Shown here in pieces: positions 52,147 to 62,514 of a stretch of 64,000 nucleotides of DNA. Source of the stretch: Malaya genurostris (lineage: Eukaryota; Arthropoda; Insecta; Diptera; Culicidae); NCBI RefSeq assembly GCF_030247185.1, contig NC_080571.1:32352753-32416752 (forward strand), written 5' to 3'. Within the stretch, counting starts at the first letter, position 1. Each line of letters opens with the position of its first letter. The position numbers and the translations under genes were made by a program. Below the pieces are notes generated by a model, which worked only from the letters and a program-made list of their open reading frames with translations, made no database searches and was not told the origin of the DNA.

Positions 52147-54704
52147 CAGGAATCAGGAATCAGAACAGATTGGCTCAAATGGCACGTTCCCCTTGATATT
52201 TGGAGATTTGTGCCTTGCCATCAATTTGTTTTTAGCATCATTTTCCCGATATATAAGAGGGAAGGATTGAAAGGAAATGGTAAGGGTTGGACTAGGAGGA
52301 TGGGAAAAATTGACGACACAAAAACATATAAAAGCAGAAGTAAATTCTGCACCCCTAAGGGATGCTGAACAATCTGCTGAGGATCACATTTAGTGGAAGT
52401 CCCGAACAGTCTGCTGTTAATAAAACCTCCAACCCCCGAGAGAATTTAGAGATCTTACAAAAGCGACACCATTCTCGGAAGAATGCAGAACGACTCGCAG
52501 TATGTACGAGCAGAAGTAAATTCGGTACCCCCCAAAGGATGCCAAACAATCTGCTAAACCCTATTTAAGGTGAATACAGAAGGGATTCATTCACTCCAGG
52601 AAGAACGATGAACCCTTCTGACTATAGCTCCTTACCACATTGGGTGAGAAACGAGAGAATATCCTTCAATTTTAGCTCCACATACACAGACTCAACCATG
52701 TATGGAGAACCAAAAACCCGGATACGTAGCTGCGTCAATGCGGAACAGTTACATATCAGATGATATGAAGTACCATAATCGCATTTACACAAATCACACG
52801 AATAATACTCAGCACGTTGAATAGTAGCCATGTGATAATTGAGTTTGCAATGTCCAGTCAGAGCTCTGACCAGAATACTTCAATGATACTTGGAGAAATG
52901 CAGTAGACACTTTGACATTTTCAGATTTAAATCTGGTAGAGATGCTTTTGTCTGAGCGCAAGTTTGCAAGCTGCGCCAGTAGCTGGCATGTTTGGATGCA
53001 GCCCAAGAACGTATCTTGTGCTTTATCCAACTAGTTGAAAGTGGTAAAGCTGGTTCAGGACCAACGAAATCATTCGTTGCACCAGCTCTAGCCAACTCAT
53101 CAGCCCATTCATTTCCAGTAATACCAGAATGGCCGGGTACCCATAAGAAGTAAACAGCATTTGAAATGCTGAGGTCTTCAATTTGAGTTCGACATGCGAT
53201 CACTAGATTCGACCGTGAGTCATTCGAACTGAGTGCTTTTAAGGCTGCCTGACTGTCGGAACAAAAATAAATACGATTACCACAGATCCTCTGCTGAAGT
53301 GCCGATTGTACTCCACACAGAATTGCGTAGATTTCTGCTTGGAACACAGTACAGTATCTACCAAGTGAATGAGACTGCTCCAGCCTCATTTCACGACAGT
53401 AGACACCGGCACCAGCACGACCATTCAACAGAGAACCGTCCGTAAAACAAACTATGTGTTCATCAAGTTGTCGTTCCAGACAACCAGACAACCATTCCTA
53501 ACGAAGAGGATAGCTCACATTGAATGTTTTAAAAGGAAAACTGCATGTGAGAGTTAGGTCACTAGGAGCGAGTAAAAACTCATCCCACGTAACCATTTGA
53601 GACCACCAGCGAGTGTGGCTGGTAGCATAATCTAATGGGTTACTGTTCCAAAGCGCTGTAACCCTAAGACGGTATGCACAAGATAATGCTTCTTGTTTTA
53701 GGAACACATGTAGTGGTTTAATACACAGTAGCGCCCCTAGAGCAGCATTAGGAGTTGTCGTGAATGCTCCTGTCATCGCCATTAGGACCATCCTTTGGAG
53801 ATGATTTAGCTTTGACTGAACTGTCGCGACTTCTCCTTTCTGCCACCATACAAGACATCCATATGCTAAAATTGGTCTAACAATAGTTGTGTAGATCCAA
53901 TGAATATATCTGGGTTTGAGTCCCCATGATTTTCCAAAAGCTCGTCTGCATTGGCCGAAAGCCATGCAAGCTCTTTCAATCCTGAAGTCAATGTGGGCAG
54001 ACCAATTCAGTTTTGAGTCAAGAATAACCCCGACGTATTTAACTTGATCGACCACAGTGACCTCTGAACCAAAGAACTGCAACGGACGAGCTCCTGTAAT
54101 TATCCTACGATCAGTGAAAAGCACCATTGATGTTTTGCCCGGATTTACAGATAATCCAACCTGACAACACCATTGTTCAACAGATCGCAGGGCTTGCTGC
54201 ATTAAATCAAAGAGAGTGTTAATGCTTATACCGGTCATCAATATATGATAATCGTCGGCAAAACCATAAGTCGGAAATCCAAGGTTATTAAGTTTCCTTA
54301 ACAAACCATCAGCGACTAGGTTCCATAAAAGTGGGGATAGTACACCACCTTGAGGAAAAACCCAAGATATTCCGTTCACGACTGCAATGTTTAACCTCCT
54401 GAAGCCATTCAGCCATCGGCACGGAAATACACCTTGACTTAGGAGTTCCTATTTTTGTGGCCTTTTACGACATGGAACAGGAAACCAGTGGATCAATTCT
54501 TGGTATAAAATAATTCCGCCGGATGCCACACGGCTTACCTGTTTGGTGGACTTATACCACCGGTACAGGTGGACCGTAGCGTTATTCTTAGCCAGTTGGG
54601 AAACCGCTACCGACACTACACGGCTATCTAGGCTGCTCAGAGAGGGAAGTTAACATTGATGGTCAAATTCCATGGATGGCCGAGCAGCCGGAAGGGCGTT
54701 AGTA
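52147..54704 (-). mobile_element. LOA/R1-like non-LTR retrotransposon, internally deleted
   Basis: 2558 bp. The 5' end (54704) has an untranslated region, but ORF1, the endonuclease and the RT fingers are missing: the sequence goes from UTR to RT motif B near 54385. The 3' UTR contains two diverged copies of a CAGATTGTT/GGCATCCTTTGG motif about 176 bp apart (52341 and 52517). The 3' end is a short GATTCCTGATTCCTG repeat. An RNase H domain after the RT fits the LOA or R1/LOA group. Confidence 0.82.
52622..54379 (-). pseudogene. LOA/R1-like RT (C-terminal half) and RNase H
   Basis: One frame runs the whole length with two in-frame stops and no frameshift: TAG at 53498-53500 and TGA at 52880-52882. 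RT motif B reads FPQGGVLSPLLWNLV and motif C YGFADDY. The thumb and connection follow (VKYVGVILDSKLNW). RNase H shows CFTDGSLLNGRAGAGV, FQAEIYAI, SDSQAALKAL and WVPGHSGITGNEWADELAR, all catalytic acidic residues kept. The C-terminus has a Cys/His motif CDLCKCDYGTSYHLICNC. With only two point stops this frame is young, but without its 5' half it could not mobilise itself. Confidence 0.88.
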
Positions 54705-54809
54705 TTTTTCTAGAAGGCGTTAGTAAGTTACTAAAGTATTTGGATGAATAAGCTATCGACATCTGAAATCTGAGGAACTTGATAGAGTGAAAACTCGAAT
54801 TTCATACTT
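54705..54809. repeat. 105-bp direct repeat, right copy
   Basis: Starts TTTTTCTAGAAGGCGTTAG and ends TTTCATACTT. It is the partner of 52042-52146 and probably a target-site duplication. Confidence 0.9.
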
Positions 54810-54839
54810 AATGCTTTGATTATTTATACAATTATATAT

Positions 54840-55570
54840 AATGGTACATAAAATGTAACATATATTGCTCATATAGTTTCATTTTATTTTTTATTTGAAT
54901 TAAACCTTTTATATTGAACTGGGAAAAGCCCAATGGAGCGAAAATTTCATAGTCACACTCTTCATCAGGCAGTAAATCTCTAAATTCAGTTTTTGTAACA
55001 AGTGCGGATAACCAATTCGAGATTGTAACAAAAGCTGCTACGTAAACGACCAAAGACATATTTCAGTGAATTGATAAGAAGTAAAAAACGATAAATTTAT
55101 GATGTAGGGATCACTGTAAGGGAAACTACGAAAAGCAAACCGAAGAAGTTTATTCTGAATGGCTTCGACGCGGTGGATGTCGAGTTAACAATAAAGAGCC
55201 ATAAAGACAGTACCATTTTCAAGAACCTCAAAACAGTTCACAATATAGTGCTGTTAGGCAATACATGTTTTAAAGGTCTTTGTAAACCCTAGTACTTCGA
55301 AAATTATGTATTTGATGTCATCCTCAAAATTAAGCTTTGTTTACAACAGGCCTCTCAAATCCTCTACGGTCGTATTCCGTTTGAAAACATTTCGGGAAAC
55401 GAGATGGTCGAATACGACTGTTGAGCGTTTGCGATAGAAAGAGTTTACGAATTATTTTGATGCATACAAAACCATTCTATTGAGACCGCATCAATTGAAG
55501 AAAAAATCGAAATGTTTCTGCGGGAATTTGGTATTACCCCGATCTTTAAAAGGATTAATTAATTTAAAAT
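54840..55570 (-). pseudogene. CR1-clade RT fragment (inverted)
   Basis: On the minus strand, from about 55560: LANDFKLINPFKD (a decayed FADDFKLFHPIKD), NWCGLNRMVLYASK, FYRKRSTVVFDH, then LDIHRVEAIQNKLLRFAFRS and LLQSRIGYPHLLQK, ending in an AAAATAAAATG-type tail at about 54870. Motif C reads ANDD-like LAND. It is a 5'-truncated, shifted relative of the CR1 at 57706-59579, inserted in the Tigger-like element beside its transposase remnant. Confidence 0.8.
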
Positions 55571-55789
55571 CATTGGCTAATGTTAGTTTTAGGAATTGTT
55601 GTGGAAGGTTGAATTTATTTAAATAACAAATAGTATCAAAAATAGTCGGAAATGAAGATATCATTCAAATTATTAATCGTACAGTAAGTTATATTTGTGA
55701 TCAGTTTTGTCCACTTTGATAGTTCTTCCATTCAATCAATAAGTTCTGGAAGTAGTTTTATCCAGCAATTTTTCAATGTTGATGACTTA

Positions 55790-56020
55790 ATTTGAACTAA
55801 AACTGATTGAATGCAGGTGGATGCGAAGGGGCATTATCCAACAATAAGAGAGCGTTGAATCCGATATTGCGATTTAAGCAAAATTGTTCTAACTCGGGAA
55901 TGAAACAGTTTTGCACCCAATTTTGAAAATTTCTCGAGTCATCCAGCCTTTTTTATTGCTCCGGTAGTGTACTGGGAGATTCGAACGCTGCAATTTTTTT
56001 AAAGCATTATTAACACTCCA
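55790..56020 (-). pseudogene. Tigger/pogo transposase remnant
   Basis: On the minus strand, in two frames: LPVHYRSNKKGWMTREIF, then a shift to NWVQNCFIPELEQFCLN and NIGFNALLLLDNAPSHPP, which is the DDE region around the second catalytic Asp of pogo/Tigger transposases (DDE_1 family). A stop follows (AFNQF*). The N-terminal CENP-B-type DNA-binding part and the third acidic residue are not recognisable. The transposase identity agrees with the TIRs and TA flanks of the surrounding element. Confidence 0.8.
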
Positions 56021-56363
56021 AATACCAAGCCTGAAAAAAGTTGAAACGGTACCTTCGAGCTGTCATAGCTTAGCTGTTTTTCAACGAATCTCAATAAATT
56101 TTACACCCTCGAATTTTGTGAAGTTCGTAAATTGATTCAAAAACATTGTAGCAGGAAAACCAATGAGAATTTGATTTTTCCCGTACCAGGCTTTTTTCAC
56201 GCGCCCAAAATGCCCTATCTGCTCAATTTCTACTGGATGATCAGAAAGTTAGCTACAACGTATTTATAGGAATCAGTTCCACGTCTCTAACACAACCAAA
56301 TGAAACGATAGAAAGAATCTATGATCGTTCTCTCTGTTGCACTGTAGTTGTAGTTGTAGCTTC

Positions 56364-56453
56364 CAGAATTACTTTCTCGCATACATACTACTATATACTA
56401 GTTAAGTCGCGTCAACTAGTATATAGTAGTATGTATGCGAGAAAGTAATTCTG
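56364..56453. repeat. Perfect palindrome, 40-bp arms, 10-bp spacer
   Basis: Arms 56364-56403 and 56414-56453 are exact reverse complements over 40 bp. The spacer is AAGTCGCGTC. The left arm begins CAGAATTACTTTCTCGCATA. It lies in the right inner part of the Tigger-like element. Confidence 0.95.
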
Positions 56454-57449
56454 CAGAAACACACTAACACAATTACGATAGCGTCGCGTAGGATGTATGT
56501 TTAGTAGATTTGTTAGAGAATCACATGACACAAAATCATTTTATGACGGAAGGAAGCACATGAGTTCGCATCATTTTGCAAATCCTCTGAAATAACAGCT
56601 ATTTTAGCAAACCGAAAAATTCAGAAAAATATATAGAAATCGCATTTCTTATCAAGTTTGTCCGCGACCAGACAGCTATTAATTCCTACACAAGCATTGT
56701 AGAAGAAATCTCTACCGTCTACTAGTATAAATCACGAAACAAACAAATATAATTTTCCCAAAAATTAGCTTTCTAAGTGATCATGATCGCAACCTTTTTT
56801 TTCGAATACTGAACTACTGTTCACATTATCGAATACTTTTTGATATCCCAAGCAATGTTGAGGAAGATACACTGCTCTTAAATTATCACACACAAGCTTT
56901 TTTCAATCTTCTAACCATTTCGTAAACCCTCGAAAAAACGATCTTAATAAATCAAAATAAATCAAGATTACAGGAATTTCCAACCCAGCATTGCAAACCA
57001 GCGTCACCAATTGAGAAACAATTTTACAACTGTTCACACTATTTATTCTATTTTACCTCCTCTACTTTCTTTCCGAAAACACCGCCAATCTATATCATCA
57101 GGTTTTAGAGATATCACATAATAAATTTTATATCGTAAGATTGTGATCACACTAGCGCCATTCTGTGGGAAAGTTTTCATAATGTAAACTATAACATTCC
57201 TAACAACTTATCAACTAACAAAACCGCTTGATATCTTTTAGTTTTTTTATAAGAACATAATTCTGATAATTGATATTTCTATTTAAGCACACTAGCTACA
57301 TCTGATGGAGTAAGTTCGAGTTAATACTTTCGCTGTTTGACAAACTTTGAATTCCCGCATTCTTCAAAATACTATAATTTGCGAGTTACTTGAAGTTCAA
57401 ATCGTTTTGTCTGTGTTAAGCGAATGAATTATATCATGCATTTTTTAAA

Positions 57450-57702
57450 GCGCCCCTAGCGGAGCAGTTCTCAAGTAATTGTCTGTCAAACTACACTAAA
57501 TTGTTGGTCTAAGTATCTACAACAAGTTTGCCGAAGATTGTGTGGCTCTATCTGTCGACCGAAGCGAGATAACCGTTCACAGCCCCAATCAGTCGAAATC
57601 CCATATGCTCTGGGTCCCGTTTATCGCGGTTATCCGGCAATAACGAATCCGGCAAAAACGAATACCGGAAAAACCGAATCCGCGTTGTACGAGATCCCAC
57701 TG
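57450..57702. repeat. Right terminal inverted repeat of the Tigger-like element
   Basis: The inverse of 51435-51640. Near 57640-57690 it has tandem CGGCAAAAACGAAT-like words that are absent from the left copy. Confidence 0.85.
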
Positions 57703-57705
57703 TAC

Positions 57706-59579
57706 GTCTCCGAATCAACTTTCTTGGACTACAGAAATGGTAATTTCAATGAAATGAATAGATTTCTGATGGAACTGGATTGGAACTATTTACTATCCAA
57801 TCGTGACTGTAATTCTGCCGTTGATCTTTGGACACATATAATGACCGACGCTATTAATCAATTTATACCCAAAAAGCTACGAAAAAAAACCGCTCTGTCC
57901 ACCGTGGTCAAACCGAACTTTGAAGCGTTTTAAACGAGCCAAACGATGCGCTTTGAGGAAATTCACCAAAAAGCCTACTCTTCATTCTAGATCTTATTAT
58001 CTGTTCCACAACAATCGTTATCAACGATTGAATAAATCGCTTCACTATGCCTTTCAATGTCGCATTCAGAAGAACCTTAAATCTCACCCTAAAAGGTTTT
58101 GGAATCACGTTAATGAACAAAGAAAGGAATCAGGGTTACGTAATCATATGTCGCTCGACACTCTGCAAGCATCGACCCCGCGTGATATCTGTGATCTCTT
58201 TGGCAAACACTTCAGCAGCGTTTTCTGTGAAGAAAATCTGGCTAGTAGTAACATCTTCGAAGCTGCCAACAATGTTCCTTTACGCCCCCTTCCCTTTGGT
58301 CCCCATCCCATTATTACCATAGATATGGTAAAAGCTTCCTTAACTGAACTGAAAAGATCATCAGGCGCTGGACCTGATGGAATCCCCTCCATTATTCTTA
58401 AGAATTGCTCGGAAAGTCTACAGGTTCCTTTGATAATATTATTCAATATTTCCTTGCGCTCAGGAATTTTTCCAAATTCATGGAAGAAATCGTTCATCTT
58501 TTCTGTATTTAAAAAAGGTGATAAAAGCAATATATCAAATTACCGCGGAATTGCTGCATTATGTGCTGTATTTAAGCTTTTTGAAATAATCGTTTTGGAC
58601 TTCATTACCCACAACTGCTCTAGCTACATAACTAAAATCGGAGACTGTAAAGCTGCACCTTTTCGAGCTAACTCGGGTGTACCTCAAGGCAGTCATCTTG
58701 GACCCTTTTTATTCTTACTTTATCTGAACGATTTGAACCATTCGATGCAATGCTTGAAATTATCTTTTGCCGACGATTTTAAATTGTTCCATCCTATTAA
58801 AGATCACGAAGATGCCAGATTCCTACAAAAACCGTTGGATATTTTCTCCAACTGGTGCAACCTCAATAGAATGGTATTAAACCCATCTAAATGTTCCGTG
58901 ATCTCTTTTACTCGCAAACGCACAACCGTAGTATTTAACTATACTATTTCTGGAACTATCATCAATCAAGAATCGACTGCAAAGGACCTGGGAGTCCTTT
59001 TGGATTCTAAACTTAGTTTCAAACATCACGTCGAGTATATTATCTCTAAGGCTTCCAAGACACTTGGTTTTATTTTTCGAGTCACAAAGATCTTTAAAAG
59101 CATATATTGATTAAAAGCACTATATTGCGCACTGGTTCGTTCTATTCTAGAATACGCTTCTGTCGTCTGGGTCCCCTATTATCAACTGGACATCAATCGC
59201 ATCGAAGCTATTCAGCGTAAATTTCTTCGCTTTGCTCTTCGTAGTCTTTCTTGGAGAGATCCCAACAACCTCCCAAGCTATCAGGAACGCTGTAAACTGA
59301 TCGATCTACACCTGTTATCTGTTCGCCGAGATCTCTCCAGGGCCAATATTCATAGCAGATCTGTTGCAATCTCAAATTGATTGCCCCGAATTGTTAGGCA
59401 AACTAAATTTAAATATTCATTCTCGAAATCTTCGATCTCATCAATTCCTGAGAATTCAAATCGCTCGCACTAATTATGGCTATAATGAACCTTTCTCCAG
59501 TATGTGTCGTCTATTCAATCGATGTTCTCATGTATTTGATTTTACCCTGTCTCGCAATACCACAAAACAATTTTTTTAA
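57706..59579 (+). pseudogene. CR1 ORF2: endonuclease end and reverse transcriptase, broken
   Basis: It continues the endonuclease frame (VSESTFLDYRNGNFNEM), with a frame change in an A-run near 57887. The main open frame is 57920-59110: WNHVNEQRK linker, VKASLTELKRSSGAGPDGIP (RT start), FKKGDKSNISNYRGIA, then a jump from FITHNCSSYI to TKIGDCKAAPFRANSGVPQG, so about 70 residues with RT motif A are missing. Motif C is SFADDFKLFHP. TGA at 59108-59110, then YCALVRSILEYASVVW continues. A frame change lies near 59360 and the last part ends IQIARTNYGYNEPF ... TTKQFF at 59579. Not functional. Confidence 0.88.
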
Positions 59580-60021
59580 ACACAATCTCAAACAGTCCTT
59601 CCAACTCCAATACTTAAAGTCTACCCCTTCGAGCCCCTTCGTAATTCCATTTACTACAATATTCACTTCTCTCTTTTTCTCTCCTTTTTTCCTGCATTGC
59701 TATTATTCACCGCTCTCCGAGGGTCACTCTCTTTGATGTCCAGCATGCCGGACACCCGCCGAGTGTTTGTGACTTGGGGGTTTTCCCGCGGACCCTCACG
59801 GACAGCAGGATGCGGCCTTCAACGTCACCGTCCAGTCACTCTTGACCCTCGCCGGGAGTAATTGTACTTTAAGCCCTTAGTATTAAGCAGTATATCTGTT
59901 GGATCTTTGTAATCTGTTGATATAAAAAGATGAGGAGGTTTTATGCCTGCTGGAGAGAGAGATTGTAAATTTCAGCTCCAGCGGGCTTTTCCCTGCTCCC
60001 AAATAAAATGAAATAAAATAA
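59580..60021 (+). other. CR1 3' UTR and tail
   Basis: A pyrimidine-rich stretch, then the GC-rich module (59740-59817: CCAGCATGCCGGACACCCGC ... TTTTCCCGCGGACCC ... TGCGGCC) shared with the I element, then AGCTCCAGCGGGCTTTTCCC and the AAATAAAATGAAATAAAATA tail. Confidence 0.75.
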
Positions 60022-60435
60022 ATAGTGGTTACGGCAGTCGGAACGCATCGTACTGGATGTTCCGGTTAAGTTTCGAAAGCAGAAGGTCTAATAATTTGCC
60101 AAGAAGTTGATGTGGCAGGTGATCTGTAGGTGCCGTAAAGACCGACACCATCAACCGACAAATTTGTAAACGGGAATGTCTTCCGATCCCATGAAGGTGA
60201 CACTCTGTTTTGGCCGGATCTGGCATCGTGCCATTACAAGAAACCGGTAATGGAGCGGTACGATGTCAACGATTATGAAGTGTAGGCTTCGGAAAACAGG
60301 GAAGATCTTCAAAAACGACAAGGATTTGAAGAAAGAGTTAATGAAAGTGTACAAGAAAGATGGCGCAAGTGTGGCATAGGATTTTACGGCTAGCGTTTAG
60401 CCTTGGAGAGGAGGTTAATGAAAAAATTCTAAAAA
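60022..60435 (+). pseudogene. DD37E-type (Tc1-like) transposase remnant
   Basis: It begins immediately after the CR1 tail. Fragments readable in several frames: FAKKLMWQVICRC, FWPDLASCHYKKPVMERYD (the second catalytic Asp block, as in the element at 34197-35468) and LRKTGKIFKNDKDLKK. The NPPNCP..PIE block is missing. It seems to be the right part of an element into which the CR1 may have inserted. No matching left part was seen before 50426. Confidence 0.65.
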
Positions 60436-60587
60436 CATAGCTAATATGTGATTTTTGCATTCCCTGAGAGCTTCAAAATAATCAACTTAACGTTATTTTT
60501 GAAGATAATTTTTGGACCGTAAAAAGAGTAAATGTACAATGCTTTGTTCAATCAGGTTGTCTTCTAGGATATTTATGTTTAATCACA
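60436..60587. other. No gene seen
   Basis: A short AT-rich spacer. Confidence 0.4.
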
Positions 60588-60660
60588 ACTCAGTATAGTT
60601 CAATTGGTAGAACAGTTCCAGTGATTGAAGAAGATTGGTAGGTTGGAGCCCTACCTACCT
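60588..60660 (+). repeat. tRNA-like sequence
   Basis: A box-A-like TAGTTCAATTGGTAGAAC and a T-arm GTAGG TTGGAGC CCTAC with a perfect 5-bp stem and 7-nt loop. The acceptor stem does not pair and the loop lacks TTCGA, so it is a tRNA relic or SINE head, not a working tRNA. Confidence 0.4.
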
Positions 60661-62154
60661 GGAAAAATTGTCTCACCTTGCTACATTTCCCAACTCGTTC
60701 TACTAAATTAATGAGAACTTTATACCATAACGAATGAATTGGCATAAATCTTCAGAAGTCGTGAATCATCCTACGACCTGGCAAAATTTTCATGCATTCG
60801 GCAACCCTATATCCAACATTCCCTGGTAGCATCTCTAGTCGTCGGGTTTTTTTCCTGCTTTCTTTTGCCTTCCTTTGCTACTGTTTGATTTGTACCAGCC
60901 AGTACGATGAGAAACGTTCCTGAAGCCAAACTGAACCCCCATCAGAATCGTCAGCCCTCGCACCCCACGGCGAGGGACCGCCTCTGCACCGCACTCGGGT
61001 AGGTGGTGCCGGTGTTCCACAGCCCGGAGCAGAGTGACGAGCTTGACTGGCTCTTGCATTCGTCTGCATATGAGTATGTGTGTATGTGTGTATGTGAGTG
61101 CCAGCCAAGTCACAGCCCTCCAACTGCAAGCAAAGAAGCAGAACATACCGAAGGGCTAATGCACCGTTTGTTTGCGAGTAGTTCCATGCAATTATTGGTA
61201 AATTGCAAATTTACACAATTAGCATGATGAATGGCTTCCCTCGCTTGGAGCCGGGCTCGGGCTCGGTCTCGGGCTCCGGTGGCAGGCAAACAAATCGAAG
61301 GAAATGAAGATAACTGCCGCATAAATATAAGGCAGGCGATTGTTATCTTAGGACTTGGCTTCGTTTCGTCGCCCCTTTTGTCGTGTCGTCATCGTCGTCG
61401 TCTCCGGGTACGTGTTGTGTAAATGCGGTTAGCACTTATGCAAAATCCACATTCTCGAGAATCCGTCCCGCGTGGGCGGCTGACTTTGCCGCTTGGTTTC
61501 TTTCTCCGTCCTCCGACACATTTGGCGACCGATTTCTTTGGAGGGGTTTTGGGAGGTGGGTGAAGATTAGACTTAACTGCCTGGTTGCTTTACTTTGCTT
61601 CACTTTACTTCTACTGGAGTAAGAAAGTAACATCTTTTCAAGTGTCCATTCCTGGGCGACGCACGGTACTTCGGCGGTCGCTCGCTTCTGCTTCCGTCGG
61701 GCCATTAATGGAGTCCCCGTAAAACGGCATGCGGCTTTCAGACACACACCGAACAAATGGAAGCAACCGCAGGAAGCACTCAACAATTTGACATAAGATT
61801 AGGTTGTACTTATGTGGCTGAGATTTCTGCTAAATTGGCTTCTGGATTACAACAAAGACGGTTATCATATTTCTTCGTTTCATGCATTTGAACACCAGGC
61901 ACAGTGGTGCGCACCTTCCGAAAACTGTCTGCCGACTTCGAACATGTTGAAATGATCTTGCCTCAATGTGGCAATTTGAAGATCGGTACAATTTTGTCTT
62001 TTGTTTTGTTTTTCACAAGACTCACAAATTATAGACATTGAGCACATTGTCAGCACCCTCTTAGAGGTGACGGAGGAGATCAAACAAAAGTACTTATCGG
62101 ATAGACATGACGATTACCAAATTTAGATAATTATATATAAATAGGGTGAGCGGA
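60661..62154. other. GC-richer unassigned stretch
   Basis: 60830-61780 is visibly GC- and CpG-richer and appears unique in the window. Open frames on both strands (up to about 116 codons) show no recognisable domain and overlap each other. It includes GGGCTCGGGCTCGGTCTCG-type and CGTCGTC simple words. Candidate host regulatory or exon-flanking DNA; not proven. Confidence 0.3.
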
Positions 62155-62400
62155 TCTGAAACAATCCCGGGTTGGCGGTTCGATGCATAGGACGCTGGTC
62201 CTACAAGCCAGTTGTCGTATGTTCGAGCCCCGACCTGGAAGGATTCTTAGTGTCAGTAGGATCCATAGTACTAGCCATGCAATGATTCTGTACACTAAGA
62301 ATCGGCTTCGAAGTCTGTTGAAACCGAGTTTAGAATTAAGGATTTGAGTGAAAGGCGAATTATATTCTATACTCTTTACTCTTCACATTCTTTTATACGG
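62155..62400 (+). repeat. tRNA-derived SINE (valine-like head)
   Basis: The head 62168-62237 reads as a tRNA relic: the acceptor halves GGTTGG and CCGACC pair, the anticodon arm CTGGT CCTACAA GCCAG has a TAC anticodon position, and box B is TGTTCGAGCCCC. A body follows with GGATTCTTAGTGTCAGTAGG. From memory this SINE type is common in mosquito genomes; I cannot name the family with certainty. Confidence 0.7.
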
Positions 62401-62514
62401 CTCGTCTTCGAGTTATATTTGCCTGGACAGTCTACGTTAAACTGCTGACGCAGTGTAACATCTCAATAGAAATCGCTGATAAACCTTGAACTCTACTGTA
62501 GGTAACACCATATG

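Larger units (their letters stand above)
51435..57702. mobile_element. Pogo/Tigger-like DNA transposon with long TIRs (6268 bp with later insertions)
   Basis: The termini CAGAGGGGTCTCGTATAACG and CAGTGGGATCTCGTACAACG (the right end read inward) have the CAGT-type start and GCGG pattern of Tigger elements. TA flanks both sides (51433-51434 and 57703-57704). The inverted repeats are unusually long, at least 190 bp and with gaps about 350 bp or more. Inside are an LOA/R1-like insertion, a CR1 fragment, a transposase remnant on the minus strand and a perfect palindrome. It interrupts the CR1 endonuclease, and removal restores that frame. Confidence 0.85.
50426..60021 (+). mobile_element. CR1-clade (T1/Q-like) retrotransposon, 5'-truncated and twice interrupted
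   Basis: The CR1 sequence itself is in three blocks: 50426-50645, 51240-51434 and 57703-60021. Block one starts in the endonuclease. The blocks are split by a 594-bp TIR element and a 6.27-kb Tigger-like element. Each is flanked by TA, and when each is taken out with one TA the endonuclease frame reads through. The 3' end carries a UTR and an AAATAAAATG-type tail at about 60000-60021. No RNase H is present, as expected for CR1. Confidence 0.88.

Noticed and set aside
60588..60660. Functional tRNA gene
   Set aside because: The T-arm is good but the acceptor stem does not pair and the T-loop is not TTCGA-like.
61436..61786. 116-codon minus-strand open frame in a GC-richer block
   Set aside because: No domain; GC-rich DNA has fewer stops by chance. 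Kept only as part of an unassigned block.
62168..62237. Functional tRNA-Val gene
   Set aside because: The T stem is poor and the head is fused to a SINE body.
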